Assembly (NCBI RefSeq): GCF_001700895.1
Contig: NZ_CP013259.1
Coordinates: 1-64,000 of the forward strand
Length of the DNA stretch: 64,000 nt
DNA from: Buchnera aphidicola (Diuraphis noxia)
Lineage (GTDB): Bacteria > Pseudomonadota > Gammaproteobacteria > Enterobacterales > Enterobacteriaceae
Direction: 5' to 3'
Shown: piece after piece, positions 26,538 through 36,789 of the stretch
How positions within the stretch are numbered: the stretch's first letter is position 1
Layout of the letters: every line of letters starts with the position of its first letter
Program-made: the position numbers and the translations under genes
The notes under the pieces: generated by a model
Database searches by the model: none
Seen by the model: only the letters and a program-made list of their open reading frames with translations
What the model was told of the DNA's origin: nothing

Positions 26538-28364
26538 TCATTCTACTGTAACTGATTTAGCAAGATGTCTTGGTTTATCAATATTTTTATTTTTATTTAA
26601 CGCAATATAATAAGCAAGTAATTGTAAAGGAATGGTATAAAAAATTGGTGCTATAAATGTTTCTACATATGGTAGAGTAATAAAATTTACATTTTCCTCA
26701 TAATTAAATGTTTGATCAGAAAATACATAGATTAAACCACTTCTTGAAGATATTTCTTTTATGTTTTTTTTTATTTTTTCTAATAATGTGTTTTTTGGAG
26801 CTATAACGATAACTGGTATATCTTTATCAATTAATGCGAGAGGTCCATGCTTCAGTTCTCCAGCTGCATAAGCTTCAGCATGAATATAAGATATTTCTTT
26901 TAATTTCAACGCACCTTCCATAGCAATAGGATAATATTCACCTCTTCCAATAAATAACATATGTTTTTTATTAAATAATTGAGTTGCTATATTTTTAATT
27001 AATTGTTTGTTTTCCAATATTTCTGTAATTCTATTAGGTAGCATGTTTAAATTTTTTACAATTTTTTTTTCAATATTATTTATCTTTTTTAAATTTGCAA
27101 TTTTAGCAACCAACATAAGTAAAACAGTTAGTTGCGTCGTAAAAGATTTTGTCGAAGCAACTCCTATTTCTATTCCAGCGTTAGTTGATAAGTAATAATC
27201 TGATTCTTTAACTAAAGTAGACCCTTCCATATTACATATTGTTAGATTTCCTAAATACTTAAGTTTTTTAGATTGTCTCAACGCTGATAATGTATCCGCA
27301 GTTTCGCCAGATTGTGATATGGTAATTAAAAAACTATTTTTTCTTGCGGCTAATGTTCTTGAAGAAAATTCAGAAGCTATTTCAACATCACAAGGCGTGT
27401 TAGTCAGTGATTCAAACCAATATTTAGAAACCATTGCTGCATTATATGAAGTACCACATGCAACTATGTGAATATGTTCTATTTTACAAAACAAAACATC
27501 TTCTTGTTTTCCTAATTCTAAAAAATTTATTGTATTATTTTTATTTAAACGATTTTCTAAAGTATTTTTAATAGAAACCGGTTGTTCATATATCTCTTTC
27601 TCCATATAATGACGATATTTTCCTTTTTTTACTGTTTTGTATTTTATATTAGAGAAAATCTCTTTTCTATGAATAATAAAATCATTTTTATTAAAAATAT
27701 TAATGTCTTTTTTTTTAATAACAGCAATATCACCATCTTCTAAATACATAAAACGTTTTGTAATATTTAATAATGCGATCTGATCAGAAGCAATAAAATT
27801 TTCTCCTATACCTAATCCTATAATTAATGGACTTTTAGAACAAACTGCTATTAATTCTAAAGGATTGTTTTTATCGATTACAACCATGCTATAATTACCA
27901 TGTAATTTATTTACACTATCTTGTATAACATTTTTAATAGAATGTTTTGTTTTATTTTGTTCCCAGTGTAATAAATGTGCAATTACTTCTGTATCTGTAT
28001 TAGAACGAAATATATATCCTTGAGTTTTTAAAAAATCACGTAATAAAGCATCATTTTCAAGAATTCCGTTGTGTACGACAATAATATTAGAAGAAATATG
28101 TGGATGAGTGTTTTCTTTAGAAACTATTCCATGAGTAGCCCATCTTGTATGAGCAACTCCAATTGTACCAAATATTTTTTTTTTATTCACTTTGTTTATT
28201 AATTTGTTTACTTTTCCAACACAACGAATTCTAACAATATTTTTTTCATTATTTATTATAGCTAATCCTGAAGAATCATATCCTCGATATTCTAGTTTTT
28301 TAAGGCCTTTAGTTAGAATATCGATAATGTTGCGTTGTGTTATTGCAGCAATAATACCGCACAT
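26538..28364 (-). CDS. glmS: glutamine-fructose-6-phosphate aminotransferase
   Basis: GlmS makes glucosamine-6-phosphate from fructose-6-phosphate and glutamine, the first step to UDP-GlcNAc for peptidoglycan. The 608-residue product (E. coli 609) starts MCGIIAAI, where Cys2 is the glutaminase nucleophile. It has the [13 protein letters not shown] motif (AHTRWATHG, about 71-79) and two SIS sugar-binding domains ([17 protein letters not shown], then [18 protein letters not shown]), ending in KSVTVE. In E. coli glmU-glmS are one operon, as here. Confidence 0.98.
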   Translation of the reverse strand: MCGIIAAITQRNIIDILTKGLKKLEYRGYDSSGLAIINNEKNIVRIRCVGKVNKLINKVNKKKIFGTIGVAHTRWATHGIVSKENTHPHISSNIIVVHNGILENDALLRDFLKTQGYIFRSNTDTEVIAHLLHWEQNKTKHSIKNVIQDSVNKLHGNYSMVVIDKNNPLELIAVCSKSPLIIGLGIGENFIASDQIALLNITKRFMYLEDGDIAVIKKKDINIFNKNDFIIHRKEIFSNIKYKTVKKGKYRHYMEKEIYEQPVSIKNTLENRLNKNNTINFLELGKQEDVLFCKIEHIHIVACGTSYNAAMVSKYWFESLTNTPCDVEIASEFSSRTLAARKNSFLITISQSGETADTLSALRQSKKLKYLGNLTICNMEGSTLVKESDYYLSTNAGIEIGVASTKSFTTQLTVLLMLVAKIANLKKINNIEKKIVKNLNMLPNRITEILENKQLIKNIATQLFNKKHMLFIGRGEYYPIAMEGALKLKEISYIHAEAYAAGELKHGPLALIDKDIPVIVIAPKNTLLEKIKKNIKEISSRSGLIYVFSDQTFNYEENVNFITLPYVETFIAPIFYTIPLQLLAYYIALNKNKNIDKPRHLAKSVTVE

Positions 28365-28396
28365 ATTTATATCCTTTTTTTGTTTTATTATAATAT

Positions 28397-29773
28397 TTAT
28401 TTTTTATAAAATTTATTAGGACTGATCCAATCTTTTTTATATTTTTGTTCTTTTTTATTATAAACTAAACAAGGTTGATTAACATCTTTTGTTAATGTAG
28501 TACCTGCAGCAATAGTTGTGTTTTTTACAATTTTAATAGGTGCTACTAATTCTGTATTCGATCCGACTAAAACGTTATCGCCAATAATAGTTTTAAATTT
28601 TTTAACACCATCATAATTACACGTAATACTACCTGCTCCGATATTAACTGAACTACCAATTTCAGCATTTCCAATATAGCTTAAATGTTTAATTTTAGAT
28701 GTTTTTTTTATAACACTCTCTTTTATTTCAACAAAGTTTCCTATTTGTATTTTTTTATCTAATATAGAATTATTTCGTAAATGAGAAAATGGACCTATAA
28801 TACAATTTCTACCTATTTTAGAATTTTCTATAATTGTATATGCTTTAATATTAGTTTGACTGTCAATAATACTATTTTTTATAATACAACCAGCCCCAAT
28901 TTTAATATTATCACCTAAAATGACATTATCCTCAAAAACAACACCTGTGTCGATTTCAACGTTTTTCCCATGTTTCAGATTTCCTCTTAGGGTAAAATGA
29001 TAAGGATCTTTTAGTATTACTCCTCCAATAAGTAATTTATTAATTTGTTCTTTTTGAAGGATTTTTTCTACAATAGATAATTCTAATTTATTATTTATTC
29101 CTAAAATTTCCTGAAATTTCAATGGTTCTGTTGTTTGAATAAAGTTTCCTTCAAAATATGCTAGAGAAATAATATCAGTAGCATAAAATTCTTTTTGTTT
29201 ATTGTTATTATGGATTTTTTTTAACCATCTTTTTAAATCTTTTTTATTAGCAATAAAAATTCCAGAATATATTTCTTTAATGTTTTTTTGTTTCCAAGTT
29301 GCATCTACTTCTTCTACTATTCCTACAACTTTTCCGTTTTTTCGTAAAATACGTCCATATCCAAGAGGATTTTTTACTTTCATAGTTAAAAGATTGATTT
29401 TTGATTGTTTTTTAGAATTTTTTAGTTTTTTTATTGATTCTACAGAAATCAGTGGTACATCCCCATATAAAACTAAAACATTCTCATCATCTGGTATATT
29501 TTTTATGGCTAATTGTATTGCTTGTGCTGTTCCCTTTGGTTGTTTTTGATATACCCATGTAAGAGAATTCTCACAAATTTTAGATGAGATCATTTTTTTA
29601 TCATGGCTGTGTACTAATATGATTTTTTTTGGTTTTATAGATTTCGCTGTTTGAATAACATGCTCTAAAATTGTTTTTCCACCTAAAATATGCAATACTT
29701 TAGGATAGTTAGATTGCATTCTAGTTCCTTTTCCACCTGCAAGTATTATGACGTTTGTTTTTTTTTTTAACAT
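28397..29773 (-). CDS. glmU: bifunctional UDP-GlcNAc pyrophosphorylase / glucosamine-1-phosphate acetyltransferase
   Basis: GlmU acetylates glucosamine-1-phosphate and then couples it to UTP, giving UDP-GlcNAc. The 458-residue protein (E. coli 456) has the N-terminal nucleotidyltransferase loop LAGGKGTRM (residues 11-19) and VLYGDVPL near 100, then a C-terminal left-handed beta helix of hexapeptide repeats from about residue 250 that holds the acetyltransferase site ([10 protein letters not shown] near 385). It lies 32 bases before glmS on the same strand. glmM, between the two activities in the pathway, is not in this window. Confidence 0.97.
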   Translation of the reverse strand: MLKKKTNVIILAGGKGTRMQSNYPKVLHILGGKTILEHVIQTAKSIKPKKIILVHSHDKKMISSKICENSLTWVYQKQPKGTAQAIQLAIKNIPDDENVLVLYGDVPLISVESIKKLKNSKKQSKINLLTMKVKNPLGYGRILRKNGKVVGIVEEVDATWKQKNIKEIYSGIFIANKKDLKRWLKKIHNNNKQKEFYATDIISLAYFEGNFIQTTEPLKFQEILGINNKLELSIVEKILQKEQINKLLIGGVILKDPYHFTLRGNLKHGKNVEIDTGVVFEDNVILGDNIKIGAGCIIKNSIIDSQTNIKAYTIIENSKIGRNCIIGPFSHLRNNSILDKKIQIGNFVEIKESVIKKTSKIKHLSYIGNAEIGSSVNIGAGSITCNYDGVKKFKTIIGDNVLVGSNTELVAPIKIVKNTTIAAGTTLTKDVNQPCLVYNKKEQKYKKDWISPNKFYKK

Positions 29774-29973
29774 TACAAAAACCTTGTGATAAAAATTTTG
29801 TTATTAATATTAATTAAAAAATTTTTAATTGAATAGTTTTAATTAATTATATTTTTAATGTTTTTCTTTAAAATTGTTATGTGTTTCATGTGTTTTTATT
29901 ATCAATTTATTACATAAAATGTTTATATAGAATATTATTTGTTATAATATATATTATATTTTAAGGTGATTTT

Positions 29974-30774
29974 ATGCCTCAGATTATTGCAGTAGATTTA
30001 GATGGTACTTTACTGTCTTCACAAAACAAAGTTACAAAATATACTAAAAAAATTATAAATTCATTAATAAAAAAAAATTTCTTTGTTATTGCTTCTGGTC
30101 GTCATTATTTAGATGTCATAAAAATTAGAGATATTTTAAATATTAAATCATTTATGATTACTTCTAATGGAGCGAGAATTTATGATTTAAATAACAAATT
30201 AATTTTTAGTAATGATTTAGATGAAGATGTTGCTTTAGAATTATGTCAAATCGTATATAAAGATGAAGATATTATTACACAGACATATCAAAATAATAAA
30301 TGGTATATAAATAATAATAAAATAGATAACAATTTTTGTCCTACTCTTACATCATTACAATATGAACATTTAAATTTAGAAGATTTGCAGTTAAATAAAA
30401 TTAATAAAATTTTTTTTACAAGTAAAAACGTACAAAAATTATATAATCTTGAAAAACAAATTACTACATTATGGGGTCATAAAGTGAATATTAGTTTTTC
30501 TGTCCCTGGCTGTTTAGAAGTTGTATCAAGTAAGACTTCTAAAGGTCGCGGATTAAAATTAATATCTCGTTTATTAAATATTTCTTTGAAATATTGTTAT
30601 GCCTTTGGTGATGGAATGAATGATGAAGATATGTTATCTATTTCTGGACAAGCTTATATTATGAAAAATGCTGATGTACGTTTGAAAAACGTATTACCAA
30701 ATGCTAAAATTATTGACAGTAATGATAATAATGGTGTAGCAAAATGTTTATATAAAATATTTATCAAAAAATAA
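29974..30774 (+). CDS. yigL: HAD-superfamily (Cof-type) phosphatase, YigL-like
   Basis: The 266-residue product is a type IIB HAD phosphatase. Motif I is DLDGTLL at residues 8-14, motif II the ASGRH segment near 39, motif III the lysine in SSKTSKGRGLKL near 190, and motif IV GDGMNDEDML near 212-221. In E. coli yigL lies close to metR, the next gene here, which supports orthology. E. coli YigL acts on pyridoxal phosphate and sugar phosphates in vitro; the substrate here cannot be read from sequence. Confidence 0.85.
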   Translation: MPQIIAVDLDGTLLSSQNKVTKYTKKIINSLIKKNFFVIASGRHYLDVIKIRDILNIKSFMITSNGARIYDLNNKLIFSNDLDEDVALELCQIVYKDEDIITQTYQNNKWYINNNKIDNNFCPTLTSLQYEHLNLEDLQLNKINKIFFTSKNVQKLYNLEKQITTLWGHKVNISFSVPGCLEVVSSKTSKGRGLKLISRLLNISLKYCYAFGDGMNDEDMLSISGQAYIMKNADVRLKNVLPNAKIIDSNDNNGVAKCLYKIFIKK

Positions 30775-30808
30775 AAAATATATTATCGAATAAATATATA
30801 TTTTTTTT

Positions 30809-30821
30809 AGGTTAATAACCT
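30809..30821. other. short palindrome between convergent yigL and metR
   Basis: AGGTT-AAT-AACCT forms a 5-bp stem between the stop codons. On the metR transcript it is followed by eight A, not U, so it lacks the tail of a normal intrinsic terminator. It may be an eroded terminator. Confidence 0.35.
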
Positions 30822-30834
30822 TATAATAGTTAGA

Positions 30835-31764
30835 TTAAAATTTTTTAAGAATTTGCGGTTTTAATACACCGCGAATAAATTGTAAATGAGTACAAGCATG
30901 TAAATGTATAGAATGAATAAAAGATTGTATAACCAACTCTTTTTGTTCACCATTACGTATTGCTGCATATAATCTTCCCCATATTCCACTTCCTACTTGT
31001 TTTGTTATTATTAAACCTTGACGTTCAAAATTATCTACTACCCAATGTGGTAATGCAGCAATTCCCATTTGTGCAGAAACCATTTGTATTAAAAGTAAAG
31101 TATTATTTACATTTTTAAAAATAGGTATGATACCTGCAGGTTTTAAAAAATATTTCCATATATCTAATCTATTTCTGTCTACAGGATAGGTCATTAATAT
31201 TTCAGATGCAAGATCTTTAGGGGTAATTTCATCGTTTTTTAATACCAGTGGATGGTTAGGAGATAAAATTAAACGTACTTCAAAATCAAACATGGGTATG
31301 TAAAGTAAATTACTTCGGGGTAAAACTTCGGAAGTTAGTACAATATCTAGTTTTCCTTGTTGCAAAAGTGGCTGAGGACTAAAAATCATATCAGAAAAAA
31401 AATCTATTTTTACTTTTGGTAGTTTTTTTTGAAAAATTTTTAAAGCTGGTGTTAACCATTGAATACAACTGTGACATTCTATAGCTAATCGAACAATTTT
31501 ATGATGTGAGTTCGTACATTTTTTTATTGCTTGCTTTATTTTAGGTAATATTTCTTCAGATAATTGAAGTAAAATATTACCTTGAATTGTAAATTTTATA
31601 GGATTGCTCTTTCGAATAAATAATTTGAATCCTAATTTTTTCTCTAATTCATTAAATTGATGAGATATTGCTGATTGTGTGTGATGCAATTGAATTGCAG
31701 CTGCACTGAGTGACCCATTTCTTTTTAATGCTTGTAATGTTCGTAGGTGTTTTATTTCAATCAT
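30835..31764 (-). CDS. metR: LysR-type transcriptional activator MetR
   Basis: MetR activates metE and other methionine genes with homocysteine as coinducer. The 309-residue product (E. coli 317) has the N-terminal winged helix ([20 protein letters not shown], then [18 protein letters not shown], about 6-46) and a periplasmic-binding-like effector domain. It is divergent from metE, as in E. coli, with a 137-base shared control region. Keeping a dedicated regulator is noteworthy in a genome that has shed most transcription factors. Confidence 0.95.
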   Translation of the reverse strand: MIEIKHLRTLQALKRNGSLSAAAIQLHHTQSAISHQFNELEKKLGFKLFIRKSNPIKFTIQGNILLQLSEEILPKIKQAIKKCTNSHHKIVRLAIECHSCIQWLTPALKIFQKKLPKVKIDFFSDMIFSPQPLLQQGKLDIVLTSEVLPRSNLLYIPMFDFEVRLILSPNHPLVLKNDEITPKDLASEILMTYPVDRNRLDIWKYFLKPAGIIPIFKNVNNTLLLIQMVSAQMGIAALPHWVVDNFERQGLIITKQVGSGIWGRLYAAIRNGEQKELVIQSFIHSIHLHACTHLQFIRGVLKPQILKKF

Positions 31765-31777
31765 GAGATTTCTTCAT
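31765..31777. promoter_or_regulatory. candidate MetR operator
   Basis: TGAG-ATTTC-TTCA matches the MetR consensus TGAA-N5-TTCA at seven of eight fixed positions. It lies directly before the metR start codon in the metR/metE intergenic region. It is the only near match I found there. Its position abutting the start codon would suit autoregulation better than metE activation. Treat as a candidate only. Confidence 0.35.
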
Positions 31778-31901
31778 ATTAAGAATTAACTATTTACGCT
31801 TGCTAATTTTTCTTAAAACTAGAATTATAAGTTATATATTTTCAATAAAGCAATGATAATTTTTTTTATTAAACAATTTAGATAAAGATGGGATATATAA
31901 A

Positions 31902-34184
31902 ATGACAGTTTTAAATCATACTCTTGGTTTTCCAAGAATAGGATTACATCGTGAATTAAAATTTGCTCAAGAAAAATATTGGTCTGGTGATATTTCGCTA
32001 AAAGATTTATTATCTATTGGTTATAATATAAGAAAAACAAATTGGGAAAAACAAAAAGAATCTGGGATTGATTATATACCGGTTGGTGATTTTTCTTGGT
32101 ATGATCATGTTTTAACTACAACTATGATGTTAGGCAACGTCCCAGAAAGACACAATCTTGACAACGATATTTTTGATTTAGATTGTTTGTTTAGAATTGC
32201 ACGAGGCTGCACTCCAGACATTGTTGCTTCAGAAATGACTAAATGGTTTAATACTAATTATCATTACATTGTACCTGAATTTTATAAAAATAAAATTTTA
32301 AAATTTTCTTGGAAACAAATTTTAAATGAAGTAGATGAAGCTTTACTATTAGGATATAAGGTTAAACCTGTTCTTTTAGGTCCTTTGACATATCTGTGGT
32401 TAGGTAAAGTAAAAGGAAAATATTTTGATCGTTTAGATATATTAGAAAATATTATTTTTATATATAAAAAAATTTTAAAAGAATTATCTAATCGTAACAT
32501 TGATTTTATTCAAATAGATGAACCAGTTCTAGTTTTAGAATTGCCAAAAAAATGGAAAGACGCTTATACCTATGCTTATAAAGAACTGTATGGAATAACT
32601 AAAATCTTACTTACTACGTATTTTGATAGTATTAATCATAATATAGAATTTATTCGTGATTTGCCTATTCAAGGGATTCATATTGATTTAATTGCTGGGA
32701 AATACGATTTGATAAAGTTTAATTATCAAATACCGTCAGAGTGGATGTTATCTTTAGGTGTAATTAATGGTCGAAATATTTGGCGTTCTGATCTTGTAAA
32801 ATGGTTTAGATCTATTTCTAAAATTTTAAAAGATCGTAAAAGAATTTTAATTGGTTCATCATGCTCTTTATTACATACACCAATTGATTTAAAAGAAGAA
32901 AAAAATTTAGATCAAGAAACAAAAGAATGGTTTTCTTTTGCTGTACAAAAATGCAATGAATTATCATTTTTATCAAATGCATTAAATAAAAATGATATTT
33001 CTTTTATTGAAAAATGGTGTTTGCCTATTTATAAACGTATTTTTTCAAAAAAAGTTCACAAAATTGAAGTAGAAAAACGTTTATCTAAAATTACAACTGA
33101 TCAATATAAACGAATCAGTTCTTATGAAATTCGTTCTATTGAACAAAATAAAAAGTTTAATTTTCCTATTTTACCAACAACTACTATCGGATCTTTTCCT
33201 CAAACTATTGACATAAGAAAATTACGTCGTGATTTTAAAAACAAATTAATCAATGAAAACGAATATTCAATAGGAATTAAAAATCATATTAAAAAAGTAA
33301 TAAAAAAACAGGAAGAATTAGATATAGATGTTTTAGTGCATGGTGAAGCTGAAAGAAATGATATGGTGGAATACTTTGGTGAAAATTTAGACGGATTTAT
33401 ATTTACAGATAATGGTTGGGTTCAAAGTTATGGTTCTCGTTGTGTAAAGCCTCCTATTATTATCGGTGATATTAATCGATCTAAACCTATTACCATAGAA
33501 TGGTCTAAATATGCCCAATCTTTAACAAAAAAACCAATAAAAGGTATGTTGACCGGACCGATGACTATTTTACTTTGGTCTTTTCCCAGAGAAGATATTT
33601 CATTACAAAAAATTGCTACACAAATTGCTTTATCATTAAGAGATGAAGTATTAGATTTAGAAAGAGAAAAAATAGAAATTATTCAAATTGATGAACCTGC
33701 TTTACGAGAAGGTTTACCACTAAGAAAAAGTAATTGGTCTAAGTATTTATCTTGGTCTGTTAATGCATTCCGTTTAAGTTCTTCGGGTGTAAAAAATACT
33801 ACACAAATTCATACACACATGTGTTATTGTGAATTTAATGATATAATGCATGCAATTTCTTTATTAGATGCCGATGTGATTACAATAGAAACAGCTCGTT
33901 CAGATATGGAATTATTAGAATCATTTAAAGAATTTCAATATCCAAATGAAGTTGGTCCTGGGGTATATGATATACATTCATCAAATATACCAAGTATAGA
34001 ATCAATGATTATATTATTAGAGAAAGCAATAAAATATATTCCCTTTAAACGTGTTTGGGTGAATCCAGATTGTGGTTTAAAAACAAGAAATTGGATTGAA
34101 ACAATATTAGCATTAAAAAATATGGTTACCGCCACAAAAAAATTAAGAGAAAATATTAAAAATAATAAAAATTTTTTAGGTTAA
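31902..34184 (+). CDS. metE: cobalamin-independent methionine synthase
   Basis: MetE transfers the methyl group of 5-methyltetrahydropteroyl-triglutamate to homocysteine, the last step of methionine synthesis. The 760-residue protein (E. coli 753) has both barrel halves, beginning [16 protein letters not shown]. The zinc site is visible as HTHMCYC near residue 648 and DCGLKTR near 730. metF, which supplies the folate cofactor, is at 50349. Methionine is an essential amino acid the symbiont makes for its host. Confidence 0.97.
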   Translation: MTVLNHTLGFPRIGLHRELKFAQEKYWSGDISLKDLLSIGYNIRKTNWEKQKESGIDYIPVGDFSWYDHVLTTTMMLGNVPERHNLDNDIFDLDCLFRIARGCTPDIVASEMTKWFNTNYHYIVPEFYKNKILKFSWKQILNEVDEALLLGYKVKPVLLGPLTYLWLGKVKGKYFDRLDILENIIFIYKKILKELSNRNIDFIQIDEPVLVLELPKKWKDAYTYAYKELYGITKILLTTYFDSINHNIEFIRDLPIQGIHIDLIAGKYDLIKFNYQIPSEWMLSLGVINGRNIWRSDLVKWFRSISKILKDRKRILIGSSCSLLHTPIDLKEEKNLDQETKEWFSFAVQKCNELSFLSNALNKNDISFIEKWCLPIYKRIFSKKVHKIEVEKRLSKITTDQYKRISSYEIRSIEQNKKFNFPILPTTTIGSFPQTIDIRKLRRDFKNKLINENEYSIGIKNHIKKVIKKQEELDIDVLVHGEAERNDMVEYFGENLDGFIFTDNGWVQSYGSRCVKPPIIIGDINRSKPITIEWSKYAQSLTKKPIKGMLTGPMTILLWSFPREDISLQKIATQIALSLRDEVLDLEREKIEIIQIDEPALREGLPLRKSNWSKYLSWSVNAFRLSSSGVKNTTQIHTHMCYCEFNDIMHAISLLDADVITIETARSDMELLESFKEFQYPNEVGPGVYDIHSSNIPSIESMIILLEKAIKYIPFKRVWVNPDCGLKTRNWIETILALKNMVTATKKLRENIKNNKNFLG

Positions 34185-34216
34185 TTTTTTGTCGAATTAA
34201 AACATAATTTAGTGTT

Positions 34217-34258
34217 AAATCATCTTTGAGATTTTTATTAAAATCCAAATGATGATTT
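34217..34258. other. long imperfect hairpin between convergent metE and purH
   Basis: AAATCATC (34217-34224) pairs with GATGATTT (34251-34258). Inside, TTTG with CAAA and GATTTT with AAAATC continue the stem with single-base bulges, closing on a TATT loop. The total is about 18 pairs. It lies between stop codons of opposing genes, so a bidirectional terminator or 3'-end stabiliser is likely, but no T-run follows. Confidence 0.5.
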
Positions 34259-34311
34259 AGCAGACGATAAAAAGTTCTTTTATTCAATAAAACAATTTAA
34301 TTTTAAATATA

Positions 34312-35892
34312 CTAATGTTTAAAATGACGTTTATTAGTAAAAATCATCGTCATATTATTTTCATTTGCTGCTTGTATAATTTCTTTATCACGTATAGATC
34401 CACCTGGTTGAATAACACAATGAATACCAATTGAAGCAGCGCTATCAATTCCATCTCTAAAAGGGAAAAAAGCATCAGAAGCCATAGCTGCTCCAATAAT
34501 ATTTTTATTTTGATCTTGTATTTTAATATTAGCTAATTTAGCAGAGTAAATCCTACTCATTTGACCTGCTCCTATACTAATAGTTGTTTGATTACGACCG
34601 TATACAATTGCATTTGATTTAACATATTTCACTACTTTCCAACAAAATATACAATCTTCTAATTCTTGTTTTGTCGGAATTCGTTGTGTAACAAAATCCC
34701 ATTTTTTAAGGTCTATTGTTTGATGATCATATTCTTGTAACAGTAGCCCATCAGAAATTCTTTTAAAATCTATTTTTATAGTATTTTTTTGTATTTTTCC
34801 GGTAATAAGTATTCTTATGTTTGGTTTCTTTTTTAAAATTTTTAAGGCTGAAATACTTATTTCAGGTACAACAATAACTTCAATAAATTGCTTAGTATTA
34901 ATAATGTTTTGCGCTGTTTTTTCGTCTAATATAACATTAAAAGCAACAATTCCTCCAAATGCTGAAATAGGATCAGAATCATATGCTAATAAATACGATT
35001 TTTGAAGAGTGGTACTAACTGCAACACCGCAAGGGTTTTCATGTTTAACAATGACGCATGCAGGTTGATCAAATTCTTTTACACATTCTAACGCTGTATT
35101 CGCATCAGATATGTTATTATATGATAACATTTTCCCTTGTATTTGTTTTGCACTGCTAATGGTTCCAGATGATAAAATATTTTTTTCTATATAAAAAGAT
35201 GCTTTTTGATGCTTATTTTCTCCATATCTTAAATCTTGTTTTTTTTTAAAATAAAAATTAATTTCTTTAGGAAACAAATTTTCTAAGTTCGTTTTTTTTA
35301 GAGTATTTTGTTTTATAAAATATTCTGAAATACTTTTTTCGTAAGATGCTGTATATTCGAATGCTTTTTTTGCTAAATAAAATCTTTTTTCTATATTCAT
35401 AGTATTATTTTTAATAGAATTAATAATATTTGGAAAATCAGATATATCTACTATAATTATAACATTTTTATAATTTTTTGCTGAAGCACGTACGAGTGTT
35501 GGTCCACCTATGTCAATATTATCAATCACATAATCAGTTTTATTATTTTGATTATCTTGTGCTTTTTCAAAAGGATAAAAATTGACTATAACTATATCTA
35601 TAGAAGCAATATTATATAAATCCATAATTTCTTGATCTTTATCTTTTCTTCTTAAAATACCTCCCATAATCTTTGGATGTAATGTTTTCACACGTCCATC
35701 CATGATTTCTGGAAATTTTGTATAATCTGATATTTTTATAACTGGTATATTATTTTTTTTTAAAATTTGAGCAGTTCCTCCTGTCGAAAATAAATTAATC
35801 TTATTTTTTATTAATGTTTTTGATATTTCTAAAATATTTGTTTTATCTGAAACACTAATTAAAGCGTTTTTTATAATATTATTTGATAGCAT
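34312..35892 (-). CDS. purH: bifunctional AICAR formyltransferase / IMP cyclohydrolase
   Basis: PurH catalyses the last two steps of IMP synthesis. I start it at the ATG at 35892, giving MLSNNIIKNALISVSDK, which fits the family; an ATG nine codons upstream also lies in frame. The product has 526 residues (E. coli 529). It has the N-terminal cyclohydrolase domain (LFSTGGTA, MDGRVKTLHPKIMGGIL) and the C-terminal formyltransferase with VKHENPCGVA and FPFRDGIDSAASIG. purD, its usual operon partner, is absent next to it. Confidence 0.96.
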   Translation of the reverse strand: MLSNNIIKNALISVSDKTNILEISKTLIKNKINLFSTGGTAQILKKNNIPVIKISDYTKFPEIMDGRVKTLHPKIMGGILRRKDKDQEIMDLYNIASIDIVIVNFYPFEKAQDNQNNKTDYVIDNIDIGGPTLVRASAKNYKNVIIIVDISDFPNIINSIKNNTMNIEKRFYLAKKAFEYTASYEKSISEYFIKQNTLKKTNLENLFPKEINFYFKKKQDLRYGENKHQKASFYIEKNILSSGTISSAKQIQGKMLSYNNISDANTALECVKEFDQPACVIVKHENPCGVAVSTTLQKSYLLAYDSDPISAFGGIVAFNVILDEKTAQNIINTKQFIEVIVVPEISISALKILKKKPNIRILITGKIQKNTIKIDFKRISDGLLLQEYDHQTIDLKKWDFVTQRIPTKQELEDCIFCWKVVKYVKSNAIVYGRNQTTISIGAGQMSRIYSAKLANIKIQDQNKNIIGAAMASDAFFPFRDGIDSAASIGIHCVIQPGGSIRDKEIIQAANENNMTMIFTNKRHFKH

Positions 35893-36004
35893 GATAAAAT
35901 TTCTTTTTGAATAAAACATTAAATGTTTTGTATATATTAATGTTATTTTGTAATGTATAAATAAATTTTAAAAAAGTTATTTTTTAAAATATAAGTTTTT
36001 TATT

Positions 36005-36021
36005 AGGGGCTTTTAGCCCCT
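36005..36021 (-). other. stem-loop downstream of hupA
   Basis: AGGGGCT and AGCCCCT form a 7-bp GC-rich stem around a 3-base loop, 32 bases past the hupA stop codon. On the hupA transcript the stem is preceded by A-rich sequence but followed by AATAAAAAA rather than U. A hupA terminator that lost its U-run is the simplest reading. Confidence 0.5.
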
Positions 36022-36052
36022 TTTAATCTTTTTAAAGATTAATATATTTAAA

Positions 36053-36325
36053 TTATTTAATAGCATTTTTTAGTGTTTTACCAGATGTAAAACTAGGAAC
36101 TTTTGTTGCGGGAATTTGTATTTCTTTACCTGTTTGAGGATTTCTTCCTGTTCGAGAAGATCTTAAATTAACCTTAAAAGTACCGAAGCCAACTATTTGT
36201 ACAGATTCTCCTTTTTTTAAAGATTGAATAATAGTTGATAATGTGGCTTCTAAAGTAGATTTTGCTTGCATTTTAGATAAATTAGATTTTTTAGAAATAA
36301 TATCAATTAGTTGAGTTTTGTTCAT
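36053..36325 (-). CDS. hupA: DNA-binding protein HU
   Basis: HU bends and compacts DNA as a dimer. The 90-residue product has the standard length and layout: an N-terminal helical dimerisation part ([18 protein letters not shown]) and the DNA-grasping arm with [18 protein letters not shown] (about 60-77), then a final helix. AAGGAA lies before the ATG. It resembles E. coli HU-alpha and is probably the only HU in this genome, a homodimer. Confidence 0.96.
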   Translation of the reverse strand: MNKTQLIDIISKKSNLSKMQAKSTLEATLSTIIQSLKKGESVQIVGFGTFKVNLRSSRTGRNPQTGKEIQIPATKVPSFTSGKTLKNAIK

Positions 36326-36789
36326 TACTGTTCCTTTTATGCGAACTTAAAAATTAAAAATTTATCTAGATATTGTTCTTATAAAATTAGTTATAATATT
36401 TGATATTTATAAAGAATTAATATAAAACAATAAAAATTACTTTAAAAATCTTTTCGATTTTAAAATAATTTTAGTATATATAAAATAGTCAAAAAGATAT
36501 TATATAAATTATATATACACTATGAATAATATTTTTAAATATTCGACTATTGTAAAAAATATATTTGAAACAATTTGAATAAATGATATTTATAGTGTCC
36601 TTGTATAAAAAATTTTATATATGAAAAAACATAAAATATATTATCATGAGTTTATAATATTCATATTTAGTCACTAGACTAAATAAGATGTTATTTCTAT
36701 AAATATAAATCATTAAACCTTTTTTTGGCTGCTTTTGAAAGCAGCCATAATTTCGATATATTTAATAAATATTAAAGATAATCATTATT
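36326..36789. other. 464-base intergenic region between rpoC and hupA
   Basis: No convincing frame exists on either strand. It holds the hupA promoter region and, near the rpoC end, a GC-containing hairpin (36727-36746). The remaining bases are almost pure A/T and could be the residue of genes that stood between rpoC and hupA in the ancestor, but I recognise no remnant. Confidence 0.55.
36727..36746 (-). other. stem-loop downstream of rpoC
   Basis: GGCTGCTT and AAGCAGCC form an 8-bp perfect stem with a 4-base loop, 44 bases beyond the rpoC stop codon. On the rpoC transcript it is followed by seven A. It is the likely 3' end structure of the rpl-rpoBC operon but lacks a U-run. Confidence 0.5.
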
